Part shown: in pieces, positions 43,771-54,999 of the stretch
Numbering within the stretch: the first letter of the stretch is position 1
Layout: every line of letters begins with the position of its first letter
NCBI GenBank assembly: GCA_030704615.1
Contig: CM060734.1
Coordinates: 6,944,001 to 7,008,000 of the forward strand
DNA length: 64,000 nt
Source: Takakia lepidozioides
Taxonomy: Eukaryota; Streptophyta; Takakiopsida; Takakiales; Takakiaceae
Direction of reading: 5' to 3'
Notes under the pieces: model-generated
Seen by the model: the letters and a program-made list of their open reading frames with translations, nothing else
The model's database searches: none
Told to the model about the DNA's origin: nothing
Program-made: the position numbers and the translations under genes

Positions 43771-44147
43771 TGGGGGTCGCAGGAAGCGATGGCACGACTT
43801 TCTAGGTTTAGGTTTAGGGCCTTTGGGGGTTCTTAGTTTTTTTTTTTTTTTTTTTTTTTTTTCATATGGTACTGGGGTAGGGTGTTTGTTTTTCTTTATG
43901 GTTTAGCTTGTTGCTGTGGACCTTCTTGTAGATTGTGACATTCATTTTGATAATTCTCTTGATACCACATCTGTATGTGTTGCTCCAACATACTCATTGT
44001 CTCTGCCTTCTTTCTTGAAAGACTACTAGCCACAGCCATATTTGATCAATCATAGAAATAAAGTACAATATGCATGTACATGTACAATCAATCGAAGGGA
44101 TGGGTTCAATTCGGTGCGAGAATTGTTATGTAGCTTTGATTTTGTGT

Positions 44148-45356
44148 CTAATCAACTTGAACATCATCATCCGGAGCTTCTTCATCTTCATCAAGCTGCA
44201 AGTCTTCTTGGTCATCAGAGTAATCGACATAAATGGCCCGGCCCTCAAAAGGCACCTCCGAATCATCCTCCACCTCATTGTCAATGGCCGTGTCTTCGTC
44301 TCTTTCTCCAACATCCGTATCTTCTAGAGCTTCATCATATAGGGTCCATGATGCATTGTCTGGGGCGTCATCATCCTCTTCTACCCCCTCTACCCAACCT
44401 CCATCATTAGCATCATTATGACCAGTCTCTCCATCCACCGCAATTGTCTCACCCCATGGAGATCCGAGACCATGATAGATACGTCTTCCTCTTGGCTGAA
44501 CATGCAAAACCACCTTCCAATTCCCCCCTCTTGTTTTGTCATCGGAGAAGAAAACTTGCTCCATGTTTGAAGGCCGTGAAAAAGGCTCATCGGAGGGACG
44601 ATGAGTAGGGTTGAGCCTATCTGCATTGACGCGCATGAAACCACAATCATCTTGCACTAGTGTTGCGGAGGGCCCCACAAGATGTGGCTGGAACCACCTT
44701 CCCTTGAAGAGAAGAGGCCGGTACCTTGTATACTGAAGTTGGAGTATGCTCTCAAGCTCTCCAATGTACTCAAGTTTGCTCATAGCAGGTCGTGTATCTC
44801 CCTTGCCCCACACGGAGTCTTGCCAATATGTTGCACACAAGCCAGAATCAAAGGTTGTTTTGCACTTCATGTCAAGAGCACGAATGCGGAAATGACGACC
44901 GTGAACCCAAACCGCCGTGTATGAGGTCGCGAATTGAGAGGGGCCCCTTGCAATGTCTTGCACCAAATCTGAAACCACCTCTCCTTGAGCAACGGCATCA
45001 TAAACTGAAGTTCGGAGCCACTGTTGGAATGAACTTAGAGGCTGCAATTCCATGGGCAAATTTTGTGAAGGAACATTCCGGCGGCCCATTGCTCGTCCTG
45101 GGCGTCTAGTAACCGGCCTTGGATGGTTCCGCCTCCATGCAAACGTCTCCTCCTCTCGTTGCTGAACAAGATTATTGTATCTTGCCTCCCACTCATGTAT
45201 GGATGGGGTGTTCTTCAATATGAAGTCATGCGCTTGCTCAATCACCAAGGTCGGCAATTTTACCCTCTTCGATTTTTTGGGCAAAACAATGTCATTGGTT
45301 CGTGCATCCTCCTCTTCCTTCCACATCCGAGGGGCTTCCTCATCCACCCTTGCCAT
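44148..45356 (-). pseudogene. CACTA transposase C-terminal region (DUF4216-like)
   Basis: The 402-codon frame includes YTAVWVHGRHFRIRALDMKC, YIGELESILQLQYTRYRPLL, FKGRWFQPHLVG and RPSNMEQVFFSDDKTRGGNW followed by VVLHVQPRGRRIY. This is the DUF4216 pattern at the C-terminus of plant CACTA proteins. An acidic tail follows (Asp/Glu-rich, residues 310-402). It is in frame with the DUF4218 segment upstream, separated by one TAG at 45360-45362. Confidence 0.8.
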
Positions 45357-45359
45357 GTA

Positions 45360-46081
45360 CTACGTGCAATAGAACATAGCTTCTTGCAATGTATACCCCT
45401 CTGCCATGCTACCCTCCGGGTGTGCCATTTGTCTTACAAATCCTTTCAAAGTCTTCATATAACGCTCAAAGAAGTACATCCACCGAGAATGAACGGGGCC
45501 GACAATCGAAGCCTCTTCCACTAAGTGCACTACCAAGTGCACTTGGATGTCAAAGAAGGAGGGAGGAAGGTGCATCTCCAACATACACATTACCTCCGCC
45601 GCCTCATTCTTCATGCGTGGAAAATCTACTTCTTCCAACTCTTTGGAGCAAATCCACCGGAACAAGCCTCCCATCTATAGATTGTCTCACAAACCTCGGG
45701 AGTCAATGTCCCACGTCCTGCAATGGGAAAGATGTCTTGCAATAGATTGTGGTAGTCATGAGACTTCAAACCATGGACCCCGTCTTCTTCGTTGAACTTC
45801 GTACGGAGGGATGACCCATAACCAGTTGGTGTTTGGACATCACTTATGGTGGCTATCACTTTATTGTATTCCTCCTTTGTCCATTGCCAAGGTGCGCGCC
45901 TATACTTCCACCGTACAACACCCTTTGGGTCCACACCATTTTGTTCAGTCCATAGATGGCGCATGCAACCCTGCTCCTCAAGCTCCTTTCTAACACCAAG
46001 AGAATCAGCCACTCCCTTCTTTGCCGGCGTGCCATGAAGAACCCGATAAAGGGACGAGCAGACATTCTTCTCAATATGCAT
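45360..46081 (-). pseudogene. CACTA transposase DUF4218-like region
   Basis: Two overlapping leftward frames (46081-45626 and 45674-45360) form one domain with a single-base frameshift near 45660. Signature stretches are MHIEKNVCSSLYRVL, HGLKSHDYHNLLQ, LPPSFFDIQVHLVVHLVEEA and GPVHSRWMYFFERYMKTLKG, then HPEGSMAEGY, as in plant En/Spm transposases. The upstream exon ends near 46194 with a short intron between. Confidence 0.85.
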
Positions 46082-46193
46082 GGGATCTAGAAGATGGCAA
46101 ATCTTCAGGTCCTACATATATCCCCACCCACAAAGACTTACACAATTTTTTTTACGTGAAAGTGACAATGCAACGCATACCAAATGTGCAATA

Positions 46194-46923
46194 TCACATG
46201 CATGCATAGGGATATTGACGGTGTTTTTGTGGAATATGTACCGCCCAATATGGCAACTCGTAGAAGATTGAAAGTCGTTTCATGCCGGGGACGTCCACTT
46301 CACCGTCCGTGCCCGCATGGGCCTCCTTCCATCGGTCCTCCCAAAACTGCCCGGACGGTGTCATAGGGGGGGGACGTACTTCCTCTTTGCCATCAAACAA
46401 GTGTTTCTCTCTTCTTCTCCATCGATGGCTCATAGGAAGAAATTTGCGGTAGTTGGGATACACCATTTTGTGAAGATGGCGGGAGCTATGTGCATCAAGA
46501 TCATTGCCACAATGCAAGCATGCATGGTACCCTTTGGTGCTTAGCCCCGAGCAAACAGTTAGTCATGTACTACACATCCCGCCACATTAGCAAAAACAAA
46601 AAGTTGTCATGTGCATGGCCCATAATGCCATCTACCCCACTACGGTGCACAAGACTGTCGCCGCTACTTCAATCAATCCCAATCCTCATCGATATTATCC
46701 GGCATTGACAAGTGAATGTACGCGGGTTGTTCATGGGGAATATAATATACCTAGATAATCATGCATTGTCCAAAGCAAGATGTCTTTCATCTGAAAAGAT
46801 TGTCCAGCTATAGGGTCAAGTGAAGCATCCAATGCCGGGACCCCCCTCCATAGCTCCTTAAGTTCATCAACAAGAGGTCGCAAGTACGTGTCCATGTTTG
46901 CCACTTGTTTTTTAGGTTTACTA
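46194..46923 (-). pseudogene. CACTA transposase central exons (Transposase_21-like)
   Basis: Two coding segments. From 46915 to about 46740: NMDTYLRPLVDELKELWRGV, PALDASLDPI and MHDYLG. From about 46550 to 46194: KGYHACLHCGNDLDAHSSRH, YPNYRKFLPMSHRWRRREK and FDGKEEVRPPP, ending FYELPYW. These follow the standard plant TNP2 order. The first segment begins exactly beside the nested TIR element (46924), which separates it from the exon ending near 51990. Confidence 0.8.
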
Positions 46924-47506
46924 TTTCATGAGCAGAAACCATGAGCCATGAGCCATGAGCCACATGAGCGGTGAGCCGAAGTCTAAGACACGCGGATTTC
47001 ATGAGCGGACTCCTCCAAATTTGGAAATGCAGCAGATTAAACAAGTATTAAAATAATAGTTTTTTATTTGACCTTGCTGTTTTTGGAAGTTCCAGATCCT
47101 GTAATGCGTCAAAGATACGTCGTCAGTAACAAGTCCGCTCATGGAAATGAGTGACCGTGCAACGAGAAATCCAATATACCACGGCAAAAGGACGTCGCAT
47201 ACTGGCCTTTATAGAGTATTCCGCGGTTTTACATGCCTTAACATTGGAATGAAGCTGACCCTTTTGCCGCGATTGAACCAATAGAGTCTGCACTAATAGA
47301 GTCTGCAGTACTTCACAATTCTGTCATCTTCGGGTATTCGGCGGGAAAGGTTTGCGACTCAACTGGGAAATGTGGTGTCGCATTAGGGTTCGCACGTGCG
47401 AAATTTCTGGGGGGTTTGGTGTTGGCGACGGTCGGCTCCCTGAAGGCTGGGTGCGACTATCTTGCTATGACGAAGGCCGCATCTACCAGTACCCACGACG
47501 TTACTT

Positions 47507-47528
47507 GGAAATGCGGCGCCGCATTTCC
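47507..47528. promoter_or_regulatory. isolated palindromic CG-rich site
   Basis: A perfect palindrome: half-site GGAAATGCGGC followed by its exact reverse complement. It lies about 330 bp upstream of the acidic gene and is identical to array members at 49030 and 49147. Another degenerate copy lies at 50535-50556, between the divergent paralogues. Confidence 0.6.
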
Positions 47529-47840
47529 TTGCCGGGGGTCGAATGAGGAAAGGAAAGTTTGGGAGAGCAGAAAAACAGGAACCCTCCAACAAACAAAAAT
47601 ACAAGCACGTCGAAACAGAAGTGAATGACATAGTATTATCTTAGTTCGAGCAAAACAGGTTACTGGTAGGCAAGACATAAGTCGGACCTTTCTGTGGCCA
47701 GAGTCGGAGGTACTTACAGCAGTACAGTTCTACTATCCGAAAAGAATGGGCGTACCATTGTGTGGGGACCGCAAGCCAAGCTCATTCGTCCCCTGGATCC
47801 ATATTCATAAGAGTGTGCACCTCTTGGGGGCTCAACCCTG

Positions 47841-48533
47841 GTGCATGTAGGGTTTTCCGACCGGCACTTCTTTGCCTACGAGGAGGACACATCCGTCTGG
47901 GGATCCCATCTGGAAGGGCTTCAACGGAATGTGAAGGCTCCCATCGAAGCCAAAGATTCCTCGGATTCGTCGGAGTCGGAGGAAGAGACAGTGGACATTG
48001 ATGCCGAGGAGAACCCGGAATACGAGTGAGTGCAAACATTGTAAGTTTGCAAAGCCTTCTGGGTGATTTTTTGTCAAACGCATTTCCGGACTGTGGTTCT
48101 CATTGGTCTCGTGGGTGATTGTTATGTGCAGGATTCCAGGATCTGGGTCGAAACATGTAGGGCCTACACTTCCTGCCAGGAAGAATGTCCCGTTCTTTGC
48201 GAGGGCCGACTTCATGACGACCCCGGTGAAGGACTACTCCCTTCCTAGTTATGCAGCTAAACTCGCAAATACAGCGATTAGACGATGTGAGAATCCCAGT
48301 AAAGTAGAGCAGATTTTGGGGAGGACTAGGGAGGACAAAAGGATAGAGCGATGCAGACAGGGAGGACGACGACCCAACGGATGTGAGATGGTCGGTTCCG
48401 CAAAGGGAAGATGGGATTTTCGAAAGCCTGGCCAACGAGCAGTCCGCTGGACATGAGAAAAGCAATGACGGGGTGGAGGCGGAGCAGAACAGTCAAGGAC
48501 AGGACGACGATAGTGATGATTTTCAAGATTAGT
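47841..48533 (+). CDS. unrecognised acidic two-exon gene in the nested element
   Basis: Exon 1 (FFAYEEDTSVWGSHLEGL, a Ser/Asp/Glu-rich run, ENPEYE) ends at a GTGAGT donor near 48028. Exon 2 starts after ...GTGCAG at 48131 (IPGSGSKHVGPTLPARKNVP, FFARADFMTTPVKDYSL). A second acidic segment ends at TAG 48531-48533 (EQNSQGQDDDSDDFQD); reaching it needs a frame change near 48340 (further intron or indel). Acidic termini suggest a nuclear interaction or activation role, which is inference. The family is unknown. Confidence 0.4.
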
Positions 48534-48668
48534 AGAATTTTAATGAACTCTCTGTACATTTAAATTCTCTTCCAGATTATATAAAGGAAATTCTCTCCGT
48601 CCTTGATGTCCCCTCTCCCATGTGCTTCTCAACGACACCATCGTCCAAACCACGTCCCTCCCAAAATC

Positions 48669-49399
48669 GGAAATGCGGCACCGCATTTCCAAAACCGGGG
48701 CAAGAACAATTTTCCGTTTCATGGTTTGGACATCAGAAATTGTTCGGCCGAACGGAAATGCAGTGCCGCATTTTCGTTTTCGACATGGCAGTTTTGCCGA
48801 TTGCCAGCTCCTTCCATGGAGGTAAATGGAAATGCCACCCCGCATGCGGAGGTCGAACACGTTATTTAAATGGTGGACATGGAAATGCGGTGCCGCATTT
48901 CCATTTTGGAGATGGACGTTTTTCCAACTCCAGACCCATCGACGAAATTGCAGCTCCACATTCCATGATTCTAGACGGGAATGCGGCACCGCATTCCATT
49001 GTCCAATAAGAAATTTTGATGACGTACATGGAAATGCGGCGCCGCATTTCCAGAACGGACATCGTTGTTTGTCCAATTCCAGACCCTTGGACGGAAATGC
49101 GGCACCGCATTCCATTGTCCAATAAAAACTTTCGATTGCCAAACATGGAAATGCGGCGCCGCATTTCCAAAACAGACATCGTTGATTGTCCAATTCCAGA
49201 CCCTTCGACGGAAATGCGGCACCGCATTCCATTGTCCAATAAGAAAATTTGATGACGGACATGGAAATGCGGTGCCGCATTTCCAATTCATGTCAAGAAA
49301 TGAAATGCGGTACAACATATCCGTTACGACCACAACGGAGGAAAGGGAGCTGCCAGAAATCGCTACATGGAGAAAATGAAATGCGGTCCCGAATTTCCG
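48669..49399. repeat. array of palindromic GGAAATGCGG sites
   Basis: About a dozen near-palindromes with half-site GGAAATGCGG(C/T) occur at 48669, 48754, 48881, 48977, 49030, 49093, 49147, 49210, 49263 and 49378, plus weaker ones near 48828 and 49302. From 48977 to 49284 the spacing alternates ~53 and ~63 bp, that is, a ~117-bp tandem unit with two palindromes each (shared 'attccattgtccaataa' and 'ttgtccaattccagaccctt'). Each site carries several CG dinucleotides. Palindromes of this length suit a dimeric DNA-binding protein. Confidence 0.8.
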
Positions 49400-49673
49400 A
49401 GCTTCAGCATGTACATGTTTCCTTTTACTCATACATGGATTTCCTTCACCTCGGGACTCTGATATTGCTGACTTTGGTATATTCATGTGGACAGACACAT
49501 TGTAGAAATGAGACCACAAATTGTAAACAGTGGGCCAATTACGACAGTTCTTGAACACATTGAAACAGAGCACACAGAAGTGAGGTACGATGGGTTGTTT
49601 TATTGATCGAACACGGTGTCTCACATTTAGCAACTCCAGACAAATCTAAGCCCTTCCTCCTTCTACATGGGCG

Positions 49674-50252
49674 TCACCAAGTCGACGGAACTTCGATAGC
49701 CCTCAAAACAAGCTCATTACTGATGCGGCACCTGGAGGTAAACTGCAATGCGGTCGTTCTGGTGCCCTTGGTGGAGCTGATGACAATGTCATGCCCATCA
49801 ATGATACCACCATCATACATTGACAAGGTCATTGTGGGCCTCATGCGCCCGTGCGATTCGTCTTCGCAACTCGGCCGAATGTCTCCATACACTGGAAGAG
49901 CGGAGTGAACTCCACAAATATAGTTTTCCCCGGTGCCGTCCTCCCTGGTCCACTGGCAGCAGTTCCAGCGCCAATGCGAGGCCGTGCGTGATCTGTCCGG
50001 CATCCCATTCCAGCTTGGTATATCGAGGTCAACAATTTTCAGGACCCACGGACCGCATTGACCCTCGCCCTCACCTCGCTCAAAGCGGAAATAGCCCTCC
50101 AAATACTCCATTGTGCGCAAAGACTCCCGCTTGATTCCAGAAGCGTCAGTGAAAACAGAGAGCCAGACAATGATGTCTCCTGATTCTGGTTTGAACATAG
50201 CATAATCGTGGCCATGATAAGGGCAGTCATCAGGATTTCGGCGGCACGACAT
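49674..50252 (-). CDS. paralogue 1, unknown family (192 aa)
   Basis: The intact frame starts MSCRRNPDDCPYHGHDYAMF. It is homologous over its whole length to the rightward ORF at 50814-51374: shared CPYxGxDYAM, SGDIIxW, Y.E.F, HWRWNCCQWT against LRWNYCQWTW, LPVYGDI, L.DGG.I.GHDIV, and ELV.RA.EVP. Conserved Cys, Trp and Tyr suggest a compact beta-rich fold. I do not recognise the family. It faces away from paralogue 2; together they flank a ~410-bp intergenic region with one degenerate palindrome, and its 3' end is ~275 bp from the palindrome array. Confidence 0.55.
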   Translation of the reverse strand: MSCRRNPDDCPYHGHDYAMFKPESGDIIVWLSVFTDASGIKRESLRTMEYLEGYFRFERGEGEGQCGPWVLKIVDLDIPSWNGMPDRSRTASHWRWNCCQWTREDGTGENYICGVHSALPVYGDIRPSCEDESHGRMRPTMTLSMYDGGIIDGHDIVISSTKGTRTTALQFTSRCRISNELVLRAIEVPSTW

Positions 50253-50663
50253 CCTTGAAAAAGATTAGCGGAGTACGCTCAATGACAGCAGCTCCCGGAT
50301 GGAGGAGGCAGCAACGTGGTGGCTGGAAGAAGTTCAAGCAAACGCTGCAATTCCTCACAAACACTCCAGGGCACATTTAAATCCCCCCCCCCTACAGGAA
50401 CCTGCACGGATGAAGATTGGCTGCTCCATGAATGTAGCCGTTTCAGTTTCCTTCCTTGCCATGCAAACTATGGGCAGTAAGTGTCAGGTGGGCCTATAGC
50501 CACTCGAGACGACGAAGTCCATCCCCCCTTCGATGTAAATGCGGCGCCAAATTTCCATCCGGGGGATGGACTTCGGTGGCAGATTTCAAACTATACCCCG
50601 TGGATGAGAAAGAGGTATCGGTTCATCCACCGCTGGCGTGATGAACACGTTACACGATGATTT

Positions 50664-51374
50664 GTGGGTACGTGGGACCCAGATGCTCCATTATTGGAGC
50701 CCGCACTGCTCGTCCGCTTCTCATCATTTCAAAAATCTAAGGGCTTCGTTGCTGTCCGCAAGGTCATTGTCATCGGCATCAAAGACGTCCTCAGGTCCTC
50801 ATTTGCAAGGATGTCGTGCTTCCGGAACCGGGACGACTGTCCTTATGGAGGCTTCGATTATGCAATGTATTCGGCCACATCGGGAGACATCATTATCTGG
50901 TACACAGTTTACACAGAAGATACTGGTTTGAATGTGGAAACATTGTCCGCTTTTGAGTATATCCCAGGCCACTATGCCTTTGAGTGGGGTGACGATCTTG
51001 GTCTGAGGAGTCCGTGGCTCCTGCGCATCCTTGATTTCGATTTTCCCAGCTACGACGGGCACCCATGCAGAAGAATGCGCACTGCTATGCTGTTGCGGTG
51101 GAACTACTGCCAGTGGACGTGGGTGGACTCCATCGGACAGACGTATACTCCTGAAGGAGTGCGCTCTTCTTCTCCATTGTATGGGGACATTTGCATTGGT
51201 GTGGATGACGAAAACGTGAAGCTTTCCATATTCGATGGTGGTAGGATTGAAGGGCACGACATTGTGGTGAACATCAACAGGGGTGGTACAACGGCTGCAA
51301 TCCAGTTTACCTGGAGGAGCCCGATGACTCATGAGCTAGTTTTCAGAGCAGTCGAAGTCCCATTGACAACGTGA
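50664..51374 (+). CDS. paralogue 2, unknown family (up to 236 aa)
   Basis: The open frame continues upstream of the region shared with paralogue 1 (shared part begins MSCFRNRDDCPYGGFDYAMY at about 50811) with an extra N-terminal ~50 residues (PALLVRFSSFQKSKGFVAVR). The open frame at 50664 starts at a GTG, so the ATG at 50811 may be the real start, matching paralogue 1. It ends at TGA 51372-51374. Both copies are undamaged whereas the surrounding transposase is broken, which suggests younger age or selection. The function is unknown. Confidence 0.55.
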   Translation: MGTWDPDAPLLEPALLVRFSSFQKSKGFVAVRKVIVIGIKDVLRSSFARMSCFRNRDDCPYGGFDYAMYSATSGDIIIWYTVYTEDTGLNVETLSAFEYIPGHYAFEWGDDLGLRSPWLLRILDFDFPSYDGHPCRRMRTAMLLRWNYCQWTWVDSIGQTYTPEGVRSSSPLYGDICIGVDDENVKLSIFDGGRIEGHDIVVNINRGGTTAAIQFTWRSPMTHELVFRAVEVPLTT

Positions 51375-51973
51375 CTTGTATTCAGAAGGCACAGGGCTAA
51401 AGATTTGCTTGCACAATCAGCATAGTAGACGTGCTTCAAATGCAATTCATGTGGATCAATAAAAACCTCATTGTGCCCTCTTTTGTTCTATTCTGTATCC
51501 ATCGTTCCTAGAATGCATCATTCCTCATTTCGTTTGGGATTGGGAGTGTGGGTGGATTTTGCAAGTGGCTGGTAGGCTGAAATGGGCCCTCATTCTACAT
51601 AGCAGTACCACCCTACCATTCGCGAAACATTGCCTTTCAATATGTAATTCTAGAAAACATTGCCGAACCTCCTTCATCGGGAGGTTCTTCTCCCCCTATG
51701 ACCGTGACACCCTCAACCCTATTCCCGCGGACACTCATTTCCGGAAAATAGTCCTGCTCATGTTTTTTTCGACACTTACGACTTTGCTCATGGCTCATGC
51801 CGCTCATGGCTCATGGCTCATGAAATAGAAGCCCCCCTTGTCTTTTCCCTATGAGACATTCACATCATTGTTTCAATGCTCCACCAATATGCAAATTATA
51901 CTACAAAATGAATTACACGTCTTACTCCATGATTATGTCACTCATCAATCTTGCATCCGAATTGCGTCAGAGA

Positions 51974-53382
51974 TCAGAAGTTTAATGTAAAGTCTAAGGC
52001 AATAATAAACATGAAATGAGTACACTCATCTAGCACAATGGCAGCCAATATGATAAGGCCTTTTTTAATTGAAATATATGGAGGGATGTTGTAATTCACC
52101 ATGGTCACCGGCCAAGTGAAATGACTACATGACTGGACAGAGAATGGGTTGACCCCATCCAAGGAGAAGCCGAGGTGGTCATGTCGTGGGTCCTCCAAGA
52201 GAAAAGGCCACATCTCTTCATTATGCCTCCATGCTTGTGAATCTTGTGGCCCGCACACCTTTCCCGGGGGGCTCCGATGCGAGGCGTGCCATCTCATGAG
52301 TCTGGCCAATTCGGGGCTTCGGTACTGTGCCCTCAATCGCGGGATGATCGGAAAGTAATGCATTTTCTAGGATGAAATACCCCACGCCCCCCACATGTAA
52401 TCATCCCATTAGCACACATAATACAACACCCTTATGCCTTTCCCTTTATGCAGCCTCTCCCTCATTTGGGTGTGAATGGTCAAAACCGAACGTCGCTCCT
52501 TCCACTCCTCACTCAATCCTTCCAAAACCACAATCAGAGCTTGCATGAGTACTACTCTCTAAACCCTAAACTTTGTGGAATACACTTTACATACATTGAG
52601 AAGATTAAATAAAGTAATCTCCATGCGAGGGGGAATGGCGCTTATACCTTGCGTGGTACTTTTTTCCCTTGGACATCATCCCGATATCGGTCTTTCTTGC
52701 ACTTTGGGCACTTGGTGAGATGCGAATCCTCTCCGTAGTATAGGGTTTTATCACATGGACATGCATGAAAAATCTTACAGCCCATCCCCACAGAGTCCAA
52801 GACTTCACGCGTCTCTTTCCGCGACCGTGGCATCTTGGGTTTCAAGTGTGGAGCAAAGATATAGTCTGCAATAGTTTGCATTATGGCAGATATCCCAACA
52901 TTACTTATGCCAAATCGAATTTGAAGATTGAGCAAAAGTAAGATTGTTGAAAGTCGACTCACTTTCGCCCCTTCGTACAAGGGAGTTCTCGCCTCCCTCT
53001 CCATGTCATTTGAGGGGGCCATTTCAGGATCATCGATTGGCCGGGTTCCCTCTTCATGGGATGCATCAGCGCCCACATGATGCATTAAGAGATCCTCCAT
53101 GGCTTCCACATCCTCCTGGTTAATTCCATGCTCATTGTTGTTGTCACTGTCACTGTCACTGTCACTGTCATCGTCATCATCGTCCGGTACCATGGGGGCG
53201 GCGTCTCGCCCACGGCTCCCGCCTGATGTACTTGGGTTGTTTTCAGATGGGGTGCCAAGAGAAAAGACCGGGAAGGATGGACAAAGTCCTGATACGAACA
53301 AATGAACATAGGGACATATATTATAATGTGTCATTGCAACCATACACTTCATTATAAGCGAAATGCAAACAACAACCTTCAA
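51974..53382 (-). pseudogene. CACTA transposase N-terminal exons
   Basis: The exon at 53382-52642 has an Asp/Ser-rich acidic run, then TPLYEGAKVSRLSTILLLLN, GISNVGISAIMQTI and IFHACPCDKTLYYGE, with KCPKCKKDRY as a zinc-binding pair. The exon at 52363-51974 reads MRWHASHRSPPGK, DHLGFSLDGVNPFSVQSCSH and WPVTMVNYNIPPYISIK; the DGVNPF Asp is a catalytic candidate. Order and sequence are typical of TNP2-type transposases. The following exon lies 5 kb away because of the nested element. Confidence 0.8.
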
Positions 53383-53645
53383 TGCCGTTTGTTGGGTGCA
53401 ATGGCACGAGAGGATTTTCTTTCACTAATAAACAAAAATTGGTTGATAGGGTGAATGCGTCATTGGGGGGGCAAATGATTTTGTTTGGGTTTGAAACTTT
53501 GCATGCACGTACGTTGCGCACATACATGTAATTATTGAATGACATATTTGATGCACACATGGCTCAAGCTTCATTTTTTCCTACATGTGCTTAAACATGT
53601 GTGCAACACCTGTACAAAGATCCAGCAGAAAACCGAGAGAAAAAG

Positions 53646-53649
<4 letters not shown>

Positions 53650-53704
<55 letters not shown>
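53650..53704. repeat. poly(A) tract, ~55 bp
   Basis: An uninterrupted A-run between the transposase N-terminal exon and the SET-like ORF. It could be the tail of an inserted retro-sequence, but no element body is recognised on either side, and assembly of such runs is often inexact. Confidence 0.6.
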
Positions 53705-53708
<4 letters not shown>

Positions 53709-54393
53709 CCCAACGACGCACTCACCCTTGCACCAATTTTGAATTAAATCGAATTTAAATGAATTTAAAATAAATATTTGCATTTAGAAAATATATGATT
53801 GCGGTTTTGAGGGGCATAATGATTTTATTTTTAGCTCTATTTTGTTCTGTGACAATTAGCTTTGCACCACTACATCCATGCAAAAAATGGGACAAAATAA
53901 AAATGGAAAATATATATATATGTTTCTAGGGTCACTTTTGCAGAACTCTCTATGAAGAGTGCATAAAGTTGAAGATAACTCAACTTTGGAGTGCAAATGA
54001 GAGAAGAAAATCTGGTTATGGGTCCAAATGACTTTTGTTTACTCCCAAATTTTGCACGCACATTGCATATGCTATCATTAAGCATATGGCTTGAAAATGG
54101 AATTAAAAATAAAACATCGGCAGACGAAACACAATTTTCCGTCTCTATGAGACGTAGTTGCGTTCAACACTAGAATGACCCATTGAATCAACTTGGTTCA
54201 AGCTCATATTTGGTCCACATGTGCATAAGTATGTTTAGATCACATATGCAAAGTTGCAACCCACACGAACAACAAGAATTTTCTTTACATCAATCGATTA
54301 ATCGGATGTATACAAAGTACATCATGAGAATATCTACAATGCCCCTCTACGCGATCCCTGTCTCAAAGGAACCCTATTTCTATCATACACATC
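53705..54393. other. AT-rich spacer, no gene seen
   Basis: Spacer between the poly(A) tract and the SET-like ORF. It contains short unrecognised ORFs only. Confidence 0.4.
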
Positions 54394-54970
54394 CTACTCA
54401 CGCTGTAATCGGAGGTCCCAATCATCCCGGGAGAACTCGTATGATGCAAATAGTTCGCTGTCAGCCCTAATAGTCCTACTAGCACATGTCATCACAAACA
54501 TGTGCATCCCCTCACAGTATACTGACGTATGACCACAAAAGCTCTCATGCCCATTGCTTCGCTCGTCCCATACTACATTGGTTCTCCTAGGATGACCAAA
54601 AGAACTATTGACCAGCCCAGCAACATTGCCGAAGATGTCGGGGTCACCATCACAAAATCTGATCTCAATGGGAGATGTAGGGTAGGATGTATGGGGCTTC
54701 GAGGCGTAATGTACGGAACTCCGCGGAGGTGTAGTATGGACCGTAGTAGGGAAACAAGTCCACCATGTTGTTTCTCCGAGGAGGAACCACAATATCATTG
54801 ACCGTGAATAAACCCCGACCCATAGCAGGGTCTGTAGCGGCTCTCACAACATACCGTCTCCCCCAATACTCGAACTCCACATTTTCTCGGATGGGGGTGG
54901 GAGGGTCGAGATGATTCCCCCAACAACGAGGCTGGACGGTCCCCAGTAATATAGTCCTATGCTCTGCCAT
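54394..54970 (-). pseudogene. SET-domain-like protein carried by the CACTA
   Basis: Two overlapping leftward frames (54970-54665, then 54798-54394) join by a shift near 54700. SET landmarks appear in order: YVVRAATDPAMGRGLFTVND (SET-N G-x-G), LFPYYGPYYTSAEF (Y-x-G), FCDGDPDIFGNVAGLVNSSF (the place of the N-H-S motif, here N-S-S) and TIRADSELFASYEF (E-L-x-x-x-Y). SET enzymes methylate histone or other lysines using AdoMet. The changed N-H-S and the frame break argue that this copy may be inactive. It lies upstream of the transposase in the same orientation, so it could be an additional exon set or a second gene. Confidence 0.6.
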
Positions 54971-54999
54971 GCCAGGGAATTGGCTGGTGGGTCCCTCTC

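Larger units (their letters stand above)
46924..51825. mobile_element. nested 4.9-kb TIR element inside the CACTA transposase gene
   Basis: The ends are inverted: left TTTCATGAGCAGAAACCATG, right (reverse) TTTCATGAGCCATGAGCC, both built of repeated CATGAGC units (46926-46975 and 51773-51825). A TA dinucleotide flanks both ends (46922-46923, 51826-51827). It lies in or beside a transposase intron, separating exons that are adjacent in other CACTA genes. The contents are an acidic rightward gene (47841-48533), a palindrome array (48669-49399) and two divergent paralogous ORFs. No known transposase is seen; the TA duplication would suit Tc1/mariner-like mobilisation but is weak evidence. Confidence 0.6.

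Noticed and set aside
53099-53305. Ser/Leu repeat ORF on the plus strand
   Set aside because: Antisense of the Asp/Ser run in the transposase N-terminal exon.
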